In this document: one piece after another, positions 43,160-52,134 of the stretch
Layout: each line of letters begins with the position of its first letter
How positions within the stretch are numbered: position 1 is the first letter of the stretch
NCBI GenBank assembly: GCA_964574815.1
Contig: CAZNPL010000005.1
Coordinates: forward strand, 1 to 64,000
Direction of reading: 5' to 3'
Source of the DNA: CAZNPL01 sp964574815
Lineage (GTDB): Bacteria; Planctomycetota; Phycisphaerae; UBA1845
DNA: 64,000 nt
Translations under genes and position numbers: made by a program
Notes under the pieces: model-generated
What the model was told of the DNA's origin: nothing
Database searches by the model: none
Seen by the model: the letters and a program-made list of their open reading frames with translations, nothing else

Positions 43160-43507
43160 TCGTAACTTCCTGTCAACAAAACGGTTACGTACCCATTCCC
43201 GCCGGTCGCCGCCGGGACCGCCCCCAACGGACACTCAGACCGCCGCCAATTGCGTCGGCACCTGTGCCGGAGGAATTCACCCAACCACCTAGAGCATAGA
43301 CCGCTCCGACGCGATCGCAACTCCCGGAGTCGGCCGCACTTACCGGCGAGGTGGTGCGTCCGGGCCGGCCCCGTCGGGCGGGGGCTGTTCTTCCGACAGA
43401 CGCGGACGCTGACCGGAGCGGGCTGAATCAGATTCAGGCGGGCGGACACCTGTCCGATAAGCCGGTGAGAGTATCGAGTCAGGAGCGATCACAGAGAGGC
43501 GGGCGGC
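43160..43507. other. Divergent spacer without a supported gene
   Basis: Holds the start regions of the EpsI-like and NeuD-like genes. GAGAGG lies 8 bases before the NeuD-like ATG. No clear promoter pair was found. Confidence 0.45.
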
Positions 43508-44206
43508 ATGAAGTGTGTCATCATCGGTTGCGGCGGCCACGGGCGCGTCGTGCTGGACATTTTGCTCGCGGCGGGCCGGCACCAGGTGATCGGCTTTCTG
43601 GATTCGAACCGGGAGCTGCTCGGGCGGCGCGTGGACGGGCGGCCTGTGCTGGGCGATCTGTCGGCGCTGAAGTCGATCAAAGAGCAGCACGGCGTGGAAG
43701 GGGCGATCGTCGCGATCGGCACCAACGGCGTGCGGCGTCATTTCGCCGAGACGTGCGAGCGTCATGAGCTGCAATTGATCAACGCGATACATCCGTCGGC
43801 CAACATCGCTCACAATGCCAAGCTCGGCCGCAACGTGGTCGTGGCGGCTGGGGCGCTGGTTTGTGCCCACTGCCAGATCGGCGACTCTGCGATTTTGAAC
43901 ACCGGCAGCATCGTGGATCACGAAACGATGATCGGGACGGCGACGCATATCTGCCCGGGTGCGCGGCTGGCGGGTCGCGTCGCCGTTGAAGCGGGTGCGT
44001 TTGTCGGGATCGGGGCCACCGTGATTCAATGCGTGCGCATCGCGTACGAGGCGGTTGTCGGGGCCGGGGCGGTCGTGATCCGGGACGTGGCACCACTGGC
44101 CACCGTGGTCGGCGTGCCAGCACGTGAGATCAAGTGCATCTCGGATGATGAGATGTCGGCGTGGATGATCCCCGAGTTCATCCGCCAGCCCGCACAGACT
44201 CCCTGA
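43508..44206 (+). CDS. NeuD-like sugar O-acyltransferase
   Basis: A 232-residue protein of the NeuD/PglD family (TIGR03570): an N-terminal Rossmann-like domain (KCVIIGCGGHGRVVLDIL, GRPVLGDLSALKSI) and a C-terminal left-handed beta-helix of hexapeptides (NAIHPSANIAHNAKLGRNVV, AGALVCAHCQIGDSAIL, CPGARLAGRVAVEAGAFVGI), ending VVIRDVAPLATVVGVPAREI. Members acetylate sialic acid or amino-sugar nucleotides for surface glycans using acetyl-CoA. The catalytic His region is VDHE. The substrate here is unknown but the neighbours point to surface glycan. Confidence 0.85.
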   Translation: MKCVIIGCGGHGRVVLDILLAAGRHQVIGFLDSNRELLGRRVDGRPVLGDLSALKSIKEQHGVEGAIVAIGTNGVRRHFAETCERHELQLINAIHPSANIAHNAKLGRNVVVAAGALVCAHCQIGDSAILNTGSIVDHETMIGTATHICPGARLAGRVAVEAGAFVGIGATVIQCVRIAYEAVVGAGAVVIRDVAPLATVVGVPAREIKCISDDEMSAWMIPEFIRQPAQTP

Positions 44207-44241
44207 GCCGGTTCTTTGCGGATTGCTTCATGTCGGACTTG

Positions 44242-46431
44242 TTACTTGGGTTGCTGCGTCGAATCGCTGTCGGGCTGCGGTAGTATTCGGTAAAGCAGGC
44301 AGGGGGCCGCCGGTCTTTCCTTTGGATCCTCGGGGAAGATGCACTCGGCTAAGGCCGGGGCGGCGTCGAGCTTTCTCGCCAGCGCTCGATGATCCCGGTC
44401 TATGACGACGAAGCGCGCTCCGAAATGCGTGTGGATGTCGCGCAACTCGACCATGATCTTGCGCGTGACGAGTTTTCCGTTTTCTACCGTGTCGACGGTA
44501 CGCGTGGCCGGCACTTCGCCTCGTGATATCCGCACGTACCGCTCCCACAGAACCGGGTCCTTCTCGTGCGAGAACTTGGGATCGAGTCCCACGATGTAGT
44601 GATTGTGGTGGTTCATGTAGAAGTAGACCGGGAAGATGTCCCAGTCGTCCGTGAAGACGACGTCGCCCTCGTTCGAGACGCGTTGCAGCTTCTGCATGAC
44701 CTCGCGAATGGCCGGCAGATCGTATTTGCAGTGAACGTCGCCCTGTAGGGCGCCGAGCAACGCACCCGCGGGGATCAGCACGGCCGCTCCGATCGCTACC
44801 GCTGCGGCCATGGCCACCGGGGCACGTGCCCGGAGGTTTGGACACCGCGGAGTTCCTCGTCCTGCAATCGCCGCGCACACAACGTAGGCCAAGAGCAGCG
44901 CGGCGAAGGGTACCCAACCAAGCGGGATGCGCGTGGGCGGCACCTGGTCGCCCGGCGCGAAGAGTTGCGCCATGACCGCGATCGCACCGCAGAAAACGCC
45001 GCCGCCCGCAAGCGCCCACACGATTGACGCGCGTGCGCCGCGGCCGGCCGTGTAGTGCACGACGGGCACGAGTGCGAACAAGCCGCCCAGCAGCGCCCAC
45101 AAACGCCACTCGGCGGCGAACACATCCGGCACATAGGCGGCGGACAGACGGGCGGCCACGCCGCAGATGATTAACGTCACCGCAGCCGTCACGATGGTGG
45201 CCGCGGTCTCAGCGCGCGACGTCGGGGCTTCCTCCTCGGCCGATGGTTGCGCCTGGCGACGCGGGCCCAGGAGCGGTCCGGCCAGATAGGCGGCGCTCAG
45301 CGTGGAGAACAGTGGCCAGTATTCGATGAAGCGCCGGGCCTTGAAGGTCAGGCCGAGGAAGACGCCGTTCATGATGAGCAGCGCGAGTTCGTCGGTGCGC
45401 AGCCGCTGGCCGAAACGCATGCGAAGGCAGATCGCGATGCCCGTGGCGATGAGCGTGACGCCGGACATATTCGCGAAGAACCAGGCCGGGGAGTAGCTTT
45501 TCCACTCGCGCCCAACCTCGATTTCGGGGGTCAGGCCCGAGCCGAATACCTGGAGCTTGAGAAAACTCAGGACGTCCAGGCCGCCGTACGGATGGAGCGC
45601 GAGGCCGACCACCCAGCCCGCGAGGGTCCAGAAGGCGAGTCGCCAGCCGTCGAAGCCGCGCAGGTCGCGAATGAGGCGTTCGGCCGGGGCGCGTTCCAGA
45701 ATGCGGTCGCCGATCAACCCGACCAGCCCGGCCAGCACGTAGGCGATGACCAGGACGGGTGCGAAGGTCACGGCGCCGAGATACACCTGAATGGACAGGG
45801 CCACGACGATTCCCGCCAGCAGGTATCGGCGTCGGAACATGCACAGGCAGAGCAGCAGCATGCACACAAGCGACGGGCTGATGGCCCGGACGAAGGCGTG
45901 TCGTCCGTAGAACTGGGCTGGAAGGAGCAGGCAGAGGGCCAGCCACATCCAGCGGCGTTCGATGCGTCTGGCCATGAGGAGCAAGTTGAAGCAGGCCATC
46001 GACAGGCCGAACGACAGCGTGATGAACCATCGCCCTCCGGCGGCGTAGTCGCCCGTGAATCGATGCGCGAGGTGCACGAAGGGCGACAGCAGTAGTTGGA
46101 AGCCGTAGTGATGATTGACGAACTTTTCGTGGAAGACGGTTGTGCGAAGCCAGGGGAACGTGTCGGTCAAGCCGATCTCGGGCAGGAGGGCGGCCATCTT
46201 GATGTGATAGAAGGAGTCGTTGCCCGGGGCACCGATGTTCTCCCACGGCGTGCCGGGCGGCTCGGCGTAGATGAAGTGCATGACGCCGGCGAAGACGAGG
46301 AACGTGCAGACCAACTCGACGGCATGCCACCATGACCACCAGGGCTCGCGCTGGGGGCCGTGCGGCGCCGGTGCCGACGGCGTCGGATCCTTCGGTGACC
46401 TGCTCAATTCGGGTTTTTCGGGCCGTTGCAT
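44242..46431 (-). CDS. STT3/GT-C-like polytopic membrane protein
   Basis: A 729-residue membrane protein with about 12 transmembrane segments and a C-terminal soluble part. Loop 1 carries GAPGNDSFYHIKMAALLPEI, like the divalent-metal loop of GT-C oligosaccharyltransferases (STT3/PglB), with HHYGFQLLLSPFVHLAHRF after it. The C-terminal region contains DDWDIFPVYFYMNHHNHYIV and RKIMVELRDIHTHFGARFVV. Transfer of a lipid-linked sugar is the likely chemistry, but the WWD-type signature of STT3 is not clear. The start may be ATG 46431. Related to the surface-glycan neighbours. Confidence 0.6.
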   Translation of the reverse strand: MQRPEKPELSRSPKDPTPSAPAPHGPQREPWWSWWHAVELVCTFLVFAGVMHFIYAEPPGTPWENIGAPGNDSFYHIKMAALLPEIGLTDTFPWLRTTVFHEKFVNHHYGFQLLLSPFVHLAHRFTGDYAAGGRWFITLSFGLSMACFNLLLMARRIERRWMWLALCLLLPAQFYGRHAFVRAISPSLVCMLLLCLCMFRRRYLLAGIVVALSIQVYLGAVTFAPVLVIAYVLAGLVGLIGDRILERAPAERLIRDLRGFDGWRLAFWTLAGWVVGLALHPYGGLDVLSFLKLQVFGSGLTPEIEVGREWKSYSPAWFFANMSGVTLIATGIAICLRMRFGQRLRTDELALLIMNGVFLGLTFKARRFIEYWPLFSTLSAAYLAGPLLGPRRQAQPSAEEEAPTSRAETAATIVTAAVTLIICGVAARLSAAYVPDVFAAEWRLWALLGGLFALVPVVHYTAGRGARASIVWALAGGGVFCGAIAVMAQLFAPGDQVPPTRIPLGWVPFAALLLAYVVCAAIAGRGTPRCPNLRARAPVAMAAAVAIGAAVLIPAGALLGALQGDVHCKYDLPAIREVMQKLQRVSNEGDVVFTDDWDIFPVYFYMNHHNHYIVGLDPKFSHEKDPVLWERYVRISRGEVPATRTVDTVENGKLVTRKIMVELRDIHTHFGARFVVIDRDHRALARKLDAAPALAECIFPEDPKERPAAPCLLYRILPQPDSDSTQQPK

Positions 46432-46617
46432 TTTTGCCGGGATCCGTGATGCGTCGCTCTGCGGTCCCTCGCCAACGCATTGCCAACGTCTACGCGCGCG
46501 GCTCTTTCGGCGGAGTGCAGTATGGTCTCAGACATCAGCGAAGGCAACGACGGACACGCGACGGAGGCGGCGCCTTCCGCCACGATCCTCGGTGCGATCA
46601 GAATAGCTCAAATCTCT

Positions 46618-47055
46618 TCATTGATGTGAGGATAACGACTGGATGTCTGGCCCTACGTGAGCTCCCCTGCGGGCAGCGCGGCGCCATGCGAACGCTGTGA
46701 ATGCGACGGCTATGAACAGCGGGATCCAAAGGGGGATGATGACGTCGCATACGTATTCGTTTTTGGGCTGGTCCAGGGGCTCCCAGCGGTAACGGGGCAG
46801 CCAGCGGTGTTGAGCTTGTGCGGGCTTTACCCAAAGGCCCGACGGGAGATCGGTGGGGATAAAGGGGACGGAATGGCCGTACTGGAGACACCCGGCCTGA
46901 AGACCTGCCCAGGTGAACCCTTTGGCGGTGCCGGGCGACAGGGTATAGCCCACTGTCCGTTTGAGGCTGACCAGCCAGGCAAGCGTGATGATGAGGCATA
47001 CGGTGACGCCCAAGCGGGTCAGCCAACGCCAGCGGCGGTGCGGTGGTTTGTTCAT
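46618..47055 (-). CDS. Small Trp-rich membrane protein, fourth of a tandem family, no zinc ribbon
   Basis: A 145-residue protein: a basic Trp-rich N-terminus (NKPPHRRWRWLTRLGVTV), a transmembrane segment, an extracytoplasmic loop of about 80 residues and a second hydrophobic segment (VIIPLWIPLFIAVAFTAF). It aligns with the three proteins upstream but ends RRAARRGAHVGPDIQSLSS and lacks their zinc ribbon. The ATG overlaps the preceding stop as ATGA. Function unknown. Confidence 0.6.
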   Translation of the reverse strand: MNKPPHRRWRWLTRLGVTVCLIITLAWLVSLKRTVGYTLSPGTAKGFTWAGLQAGCLQYGHSVPFIPTDLPSGLWVKPAQAQHRWLPRYRWEPLDQPKNEYVCDVIIPLWIPLFIAVAFTAFAWRRAARRGAHVGPDIQSLSSHQ

Positions 47056-47465
47056 GTCGGCTCCCCACACTCGGGGCACGTTCCGCTTTCGTTTCCCGTC
47101 AGATTATACCCGCACGCTTGACAGTGCCCCGCCGGCGGGCGTCGGTCGCGGTACCAAAGATAGGCCGAGGGAAGGGCGAACAAAGCAAGGGGAATCCAGA
47201 GAGGGAACATGACGTGCTGCCGGGACCACACAACGGGTGGCCAAGCGTAGAGCTCTCCCGCTGGCTCTACACTCCAGCCGTGTGGCCGGAATTCCGGGCC
47301 CCACGCGGCACCCGTATAGCCCCGTCCGAAGCCGACGACCCAGGTAGCCCCAGTGTATGTGACGTCGTACCAGTATCCGAGCACCCACACAACGAGAACC
47401 GCCGTCGACGCCACCAACCCAACCCACTTCAGCCAGCGTCTCAGTCGAGATGGTTTGTGGGTCAT
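47052..47465 (-). CDS. Small membrane protein with C-terminal zinc ribbon
   Basis: A 137-residue protein: THKPSRLRRWLKWVGL, a transmembrane helix, a Trp/Tyr-rich extracytoplasmic loop (WYDVTYTGATWVVGFGRGY), a second helix and the zinc ribbon CQACGYNLTGNESGTCPECG facing the cytoplasm. It shares its first 14 residues almost exactly with the gene starting at 48417, so they are recent duplicates. ATGA overlaps on both sides couple translation. Function unknown. Confidence 0.65.
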   Translation of the reverse strand: MTHKPSRLRRWLKWVGLVASTAVLVVWVLGYWYDVTYTGATWVVGFGRGYTGAAWGPEFRPHGWSVEPAGELYAWPPVVWSRQHVMFPLWIPLALFALPSAYLWYRDRRPPAGHCQACGYNLTGNESGTCPECGEPT

Positions 47466-47947
47466 ACTGGCGCTCCGCATTCCGGGCAGACGCCCGATTC
47501 GTTCCCGGTGAGGTCGTACGCGCAGTGGCGACAATGTCCCGCGGGAGCCACGCCGAGCCATCGCCGCCGCACTGACCACAGCATGAAGGACGTCGCGGCC
47601 AGGAAGGCAACGAGGACCAGGATGTTGAAATGTACGCGTAGCCAGTGTGTCGAACCAAGGGGGTCGACCGTTGTCGTTCCGCCGAATGACAGAATGCCGG
47701 GAATACCCTTCATGGAGAAGATTGGAGGCGAAAAGATCGAGTAAGGAAGCGGTCCGTGAGGATGTTTGCGTCGCGCGCAGATCATGACGCTCAGTTTAGC
47801 ATCGTAGACGGCGACATCAGTCCACCAGGCCGCGCGCACAAACCTTTCGTCGCCGAAAGAGGCATTCCAGGGGTAGAAGAAGCTACTTACGGCCAGGAGG
47901 AGCAGGCACACCGTGAGGGCGACAGCAACAGCGAGAATCCTCTTCAT
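47462..47947 (-). CDS. Small membrane protein with C-terminal zinc ribbon, divergent copy
   Basis: A 161-residue protein: a clear N-terminal transmembrane helix (KRILAVAVALTVCLLLLAVS), a loop of about 80 residues, a second helix (FNILVLVAFLAATSFMLW) and the ribbon CRHCAYDLTGNESGVCPECG. Its N-terminus differs from the two flanking paralogues. It overlaps neighbours by ATGA at both ends. Function unknown. Confidence 0.65.
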   Translation of the reverse strand: MKRILAVAVALTVCLLLLAVSSFFYPWNASFGDERFVRAAWWTDVAVYDAKLSVMICARRKHPHGPLPYSIFSPPIFSMKGIPGILSFGGTTTVDPLGSTHWLRVHFNILVLVAFLAATSFMLWSVRRRWLGVAPAGHCRHCAYDLTGNESGVCPECGAPV

Positions 47948-48417
47948 TCGAGCATCCCCGCATACGGATCGCCGCACTCCGGGCACTTCCCACTCACGTT
48001 CCCCGTCAGATCATACCCGCACGCTTGACAGTGCCCCGGCGGCGGGCGGCGGTCGCGGTACCATAGGAAAGCGGTCAAGGGAGCTAGCGCACTGAGGAGC
48101 GTCCAATACGGTACCGCCACAGACAACGTATTGCCGACAAACCTCCTTGAAGGCCACCAGAACAAAAAGGGACGAGTCCGCGCAAGGGGTGTGTATTCAT
48201 CCAGCCTCCCCGCCAGGAACATGGGCTCGGACACGTCCACACGCACCATGTTCCAACTGAACTCGCAACCGCCCGGCCAAAGTGTCACGCCCCATTTCCC
48301 CGTTGCGTACACAACCAAGAACGACCCCGAAATGCCCCAAAGCCCCACGATAGCGAGGCAGGCGAACAGCCCCGCCCACTTCAGCCAGCGCCGTAGCCGT
48401 GACGGTTTGCGAGTCAT
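47944..48417 (-). CDS. Small membrane protein with C-terminal zinc ribbon, first of the tandem set
   Basis: A 157-residue protein with RKPSRLRRWLKWAGL, a transmembrane helix, a Trp-rich loop (WGVTLWPGGCEFSWNMVRV), a second helix and the ribbon CQACGYDLTGNVSGKCPECG. ATG 48417 is chosen to match the paralogue at 47465; an in-frame ATG at 48438 is possible. No clear ribosome binding site. Gap of 36 bases to the SPFH gene upstream. Confidence 0.65.
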   Translation of the reverse strand: MTRKPSRLRRWLKWAGLFACLAIVGLWGISGSFLVVYATGKWGVTLWPGGCEFSWNMVRVDVSEPMFLAGRLDEYTPLARTRPFLFWWPSRRFVGNTLSVAVPYWTLLSALAPLTAFLWYRDRRPPPGHCQACGYDLTGNVSGKCPECGDPYAGMLE

Positions 48418-48453
48418 GACACGTGTATGTCCCGACATTCTACAGAACCGACG

Positions 48454-50214
48454 CTACACAGCCGGCAGCAGGCAGACATCCTGGATGGAGTGGCCGGTGA
48501 GGCGGGCGACCTGGGCTATGCCGTAGGGTCTGGCGGGCTGGCCGGGGCGCCAGCAGATGAGGCGGTCGCGGAGCTCGTTGGTGGCCACGATCAGGTCGCC
48601 GGCGACTTCGGTGCGCCGCAGCGTCTGGCCGCCGGCCTCGTAACGGCAGGTGTAGGTGTCGCCGAGAACGCGGGCGAACACGGCCAGCGAGGTGTCGGTG
48701 TAGAACAATCGCTGAAGGGTGCCCAGGTCGAGGACGACCACCGTTTCGGCGGCGCGGCCGCGGGCGCCGTTCAAACGCTGCGGCTGGTCGGGGGCATCCG
48801 GTGCCCAGTACAGCACCTCGCCTTCGGCGTTTCCGGCGTAGACGGCTTCGCCGGCGCTGACCGACGTGATCACCGAGTTGCTGCCGATGAACTCACGCCG
48901 CGGAGCATCGGGATCGCCGGGCCGCATCCGGACGACCCTGTCGTCGATCGAGAAGAACAGATCGCCGTTGGCGAACTGGACGGCGCGGACGGCGTCGGCG
49001 TCGCGCGTCAACTCGGGCAGGAGGAACTCGGCCGGTTCGTCCGAGCCGCGCCGCCACGACAGCAGGCCCAGTTCCGAGTGCGATGCAATCACCCGGTCGC
49101 CTGCCAGTGCCACCGAATTGACGCCGCCGCGGACGTTCATTGTCGGCTCGAGCGAGTACGTGCGGATGTTCTTCCCGTCGTCCGCCGGCAATTCGTAGAC
49201 GCCCGTTCCCGCCCCGACAAACAGCCAGCGCTGGCCGGCGGCGTCCATGTGGTAGTGCACCGAGCGGACCGGGCCGACGTGGTCGGGCATGGTGATCCGG
49301 TCAACGGGGCGATCGAGCGACGCGGGCTCATAGAACAGCAGCTCGCCGCCGGAGCCGACGACGATCGAGCGCGTCTCCAGGTCGGTGTCGCAGGTTGCAA
49401 ACAGGGCGCCGTAGATCTCACCGCGCTCGGCCTCGGGAAACGTGCGGATCAGGTCGGTCAGCTCCACCTGCGGGTTTTGATCGGCCTGCTCTCGTAATCG
49501 GGCCAGGAGGTCCGTCAGGTGATCGGCGCGGGCCCGCTGGGCCTCCTCCTCGGCCTGGGCGATGCGGCGCTTGGCGGCGAACTCCTCGCGGCGGCGCTGT
49601 ATCTCGGCGCGGGCGCGCCGCGCCTGCCGGTAGGCGGCCGAGTCGTAGCGCACGTCGGGTGGGCCTTCGAGCTGCAGGCCGGCGGTGAAACAAGGGCCTT
49701 TCAAGGCCTCGCGGATCTCGGCGGTGATGTCTTCGGCGGAAGCGGTGCCGATGAGGACCTCGACGCCGCGTCCTTCGGCTGCGGCCGCGACCGCTTTGGT
49801 GAGGTGTGGCCGGAAGTACTCCTGCAAATCGTTGCGGTCGGCCTGACCGGCGGTTCCGATGATGGCCTTATCGAACGAGATCAATTCGCCGGTTTCGGCG
49901 ATCGGCGACACGGTCATCGTCACTTGGACCGAGCACACGTGGTGATCGACGGAGGGGGCCGTCAGATCTTCGAACTGCAGCTTGGCGGGCGTCAGGCGGA
50001 CCATGAGGACATCGGCCATGTCCTCTTCAACGACCTCGCTTCCCGGGGGGCAAAGGACGCGGTCGCCCTGGGTACGCCTCACGAGACCCGCGCGATCGGG
50101 CGGCAGCCTGAGCGACTTGGTTAAGAGTCCGAATAAGGTCGCCGGCTCGGCCCGCAGCGCTACGGCGTCCGGGGAGTCGAAGAATCTGTCCGGATGGATG
50201 GATCGCGAACTCAT
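48454..50214 (-). CDS. SPFH/Band-7-like protein fused to a beta-propeller
   Basis: A 586-residue protein. Residues about 35-190 show the SPFH pattern: LPPDRAGLVRRTQGDRVLCP, PSVDHHVCSVQVTMTVSPI, then an amphipathic stretch with DLQEYFRPHLTKAVAAAAEG and ITAEIREALKG. A coiled coil (about 190-245, rich in Ala, Glu and Arg) follows. The remaining 300 residues look like a WD40/PQQ-type propeller (YGALFATCDTDLETRSIVVG, NGDLFFSIDDRVVRM). SPFH proteins form ring-like membrane microdomain scaffolds. No N-terminal transmembrane helix is seen. Last gene of the ESCRT/Psp-like cluster; 51 bases after the ATPase. Confidence 0.7.
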   Translation of the reverse strand: MSSRSIHPDRFFDSPDAVALRAEPATLFGLLTKSLRLPPDRAGLVRRTQGDRVLCPPGSEVVEEDMADVLMVRLTPAKLQFEDLTAPSVDHHVCSVQVTMTVSPIAETGELISFDKAIIGTAGQADRNDLQEYFRPHLTKAVAAAAEGRGVEVLIGTASAEDITAEIREALKGPCFTAGLQLEGPPDVRYDSAAYRQARRARAEIQRRREEFAAKRRIAQAEEEAQRARADHLTDLLARLREQADQNPQVELTDLIRTFPEAERGEIYGALFATCDTDLETRSIVVGSGGELLFYEPASLDRPVDRITMPDHVGPVRSVHYHMDAAGQRWLFVGAGTGVYELPADDGKNIRTYSLEPTMNVRGGVNSVALAGDRVIASHSELGLLSWRRGSDEPAEFLLPELTRDADAVRAVQFANGDLFFSIDDRVVRMRPGDPDAPRREFIGSNSVITSVSAGEAVYAGNAEGEVLYWAPDAPDQPQRLNGARGRAAETVVVLDLGTLQRLFYTDTSLAVFARVLGDTYTCRYEAGGQTLRRTEVAGDLIVATNELRDRLICWRPGQPARPYGIAQVARLTGHSIQDVCLLPAV

Positions 50215-50265
50215 GTTCAGGTTCGTTGCTGCGGCTGTTCCTTTCCCAGAATCTCCCGGTTGATT

Positions 50266-51384
50266 CTAGCCCGAAGCGCCCAGCCTTTCGAAGGCCTGGT
50301 AGCGGGTCAGCGACGCTCCTTCCACGGACGGCGGCGTTGCATCGACGACGCGAACGATATCGTCCATGGCGATCGCCCGAGCGTTGCGGCCCCCGATGGC
50401 CTCTGTGAACGGGATGGCGGCGGCCTGCTGTGCGATGTTCTTGATGTCGGCCCCGCTGTAGCCGTCGAGAAGGTCGCAGAGTTCGCCGAAATCGACGCTG
50501 TCGTCCAACGGACGCTTTCCAAAGTAAATCTCCAGCAGACGGAACCGCGCGGGCGCGTCCGGAAGGCCCACGTAGACCTTGGTGTCCAATCGTCCCGGTC
50601 TGAGGAATGCTTCGTCGAGCATCCACGGTTTATTCGTCGCGGCGACGAACAGGAGCGGATGGCCGGCCCGCCGATCGAACCCCTCCATTTCCTGGAGGAT
50701 CTGGGGCACGACGCGTTGCATCACTGACGAGCTGTCGCTTCTGCGCTTGGGGACCAGGGCCTCGACCTCGTCCATGAAGATGACGGCGGATTCCTGCTCC
50801 TTGGCGATCTCGAAGAGCTTTCGGACGTTCTGCTCGGCCTCGCCGACCCACTTGCTCAGGATCTGGGCCGGGCTGATGACGAAGAAGGTCGCGTCGAGTT
50901 CGTGGGCGATGGCCTTGGCGATCATGGTCTTGCCGGTGCCGGGCGGCCCGTACAGGAGGACGCCGCCGCCGGTGTTGATTCCGTAGCGCTCGGCGAGCTC
51001 GGGGTGGACCATGGGGTAGATCATCTTGAGGCGGATGTCTTCCTTCACGTCTTCCAGGCCGGCGATGTCTTCGAACCCGACGTCGGGCTTTTCGGTGACG
51101 ATCCAGTCGCTCGAGTCCCGTCCGTCGCCGTCCTCGTTCTCGCGAACGCGGGAGGAGCCGCCGCGGGGGCGATCCTTGAGGCGGTCGCAGTCCTTGGCCA
51201 GATCGATCAGCTCGGAGGCCAGCTCCTCGTGCTGGCGGGAGGCCTCGGCGGACTTGGCCTGCTCGGCCATCTCGAGCATGTACTCGGCCGCGCGCATGAG
51301 GTACGACTTGGCGGTGGCGTACTCGCCGTCTTTGTAGGCGGCGACGCCTTTGTTTTTGAGCCGTTCAAACGACGCGAAATTCAT
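50266..51384 (-). CDS. Vps4-like AAA+ ATPase with N-terminal MIT-like domain
   Basis: A 372-residue meiotic-clade AAA+ ATPase. Residues 1-70 are three helices like an MIT domain (FERLKNKGVAAYKDGEYATA, then SYLMRAAEYMLEMAEQ and LIDLAKDCDRLK), the module by which Vps4 grips ESCRT-III tails. The AAA core shows Walker A GPPGTGKT (146-153), pore loop SKWVG (177-181) as in Vps4, Walker B VIFMDE (201-206), sensor 1 AATN (248-251), arginine-finger RPGR (262-265) and GYSGAD. The C-terminus (RYQAFERLG) matches the terminal helix of this class. ATG 51384 puts the MIT helix at the N-terminus. Encoded between a nucleotidyltransferase and SPFH gene. Confidence 0.85.
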   Translation of the reverse strand: MNFASFERLKNKGVAAYKDGEYATAKSYLMRAAEYMLEMAEQAKSAEASRQHEELASELIDLAKDCDRLKDRPRGGSSRVRENEDGDGRDSSDWIVTEKPDVGFEDIAGLEDVKEDIRLKMIYPMVHPELAERYGINTGGGVLLYGPPGTGKTMIAKAIAHELDATFFVISPAQILSKWVGEAEQNVRKLFEIAKEQESAVIFMDEVEALVPKRRSDSSSVMQRVVPQILQEMEGFDRRAGHPLLFVAATNKPWMLDEAFLRPGRLDTKVYVGLPDAPARFRLLEIYFGKRPLDDSVDFGELCDLLDGYSGADIKNIAQQAAAIPFTEAIGGRNARAIAMDDIVRVVDATPPSVEGASLTRYQAFERLGASG

Positions 51385-51450
51385 GAATGTTGTCCACGCG
51401 CAGCCGTCGCGTTCCGCGAGTGCCAGAGGAACCAACCACTGGCAGTGAGA

Positions 51451-52026
51451 TCAGCCGGGCGGCGGATCGTCCACCTCGGGATGGTAACGGTCCTCCTCGA
51501 CTTTATGGTCGTAGCACTCAAGGTACGCCATACGCACCAGAGGATTCAACTGTTCCGCGAAATCCTCACCCAGGTTGTTGGCCTGAATCAGGGAAACCAC
51601 GTCCGCCCAATCCCGAAGCCTCCACGTGACCAGCTTGAGTTCGATCAAACGGTCCAGCGATACTGTCGGAATTCCTCCGATCTCCGTGGCCTCGGCAGGA
51701 CTCGGGAAGCGAATCTCCTTGTTCCGCGATGTTCGCCCCGCCAGCTCGCCGGAGATCAGCACGTCGACGGTCACTTGCGTCCGTGGATCACAGAACCGCC
51801 GGGAACGTCCCTCGACGGGTTCATATAGACTACCGACGAGCTCACGACGGAACCTCACCAGGTCTTCCGGCTCCATGCAAACGTCCACATCGCTCGTTGC
51901 CCGTTGATACTTGTGTAACGCCAGGGCAAATGCGCCGATGACCACGAAATCGATCCCCGCGTCCTTCAGGCGTCTTCGAAGAGTGTCCAGCGTCTCGTGT
52001 ACCGGCCCGCGCTGCTGATGGAACAT
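51451..52026 (-). CDS. Nucleotidyltransferase-fold protein
   Basis: A 191-residue protein with the nucleotidyltransferase core VVIGAFALALHKYQRATSDV followed by DV (the G-x-A ... DxD arrangement), as in AbiEii/MNT-type and antibiotic-adenylyl transferases. A helix RLIELKLVTWRLRDWADVVS follows, typical of the family. Substrate unknown. ATG 52026 is chosen, with GAGG 8 bases before; in-frame starts reach 52128. It sits inside the ESCRT/Psp-like cluster, between the Snf7-like gene and the ATPase, and may be an unrelated insertion or a regulator. Confidence 0.65.
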   Translation of the reverse strand: MFHQQRGPVHETLDTLRRRLKDAGIDFVVIGAFALALHKYQRATSDVDVCMEPEDLVRFRRELVGSLYEPVEGRSRRFCDPRTQVTVDVLISGELAGRTSRNKEIRFPSPAEATEIGGIPTVSLDRLIELKLVTWRLRDWADVVSLIQANNLGEDFAEQLNPLVRMAYLECYDHKVEEDRYHPEVDDPPPG

Positions 52027-52134
52027 GAGCATTTCCTCAACGGGCGATAGAGCCCGAACGGTGTGCGCTCGGTGATTGCGACATTCATCAGTACCGCGCA
52101 TCTTTCCCATGTTTCTGCACCGGCACAAGCAGTT

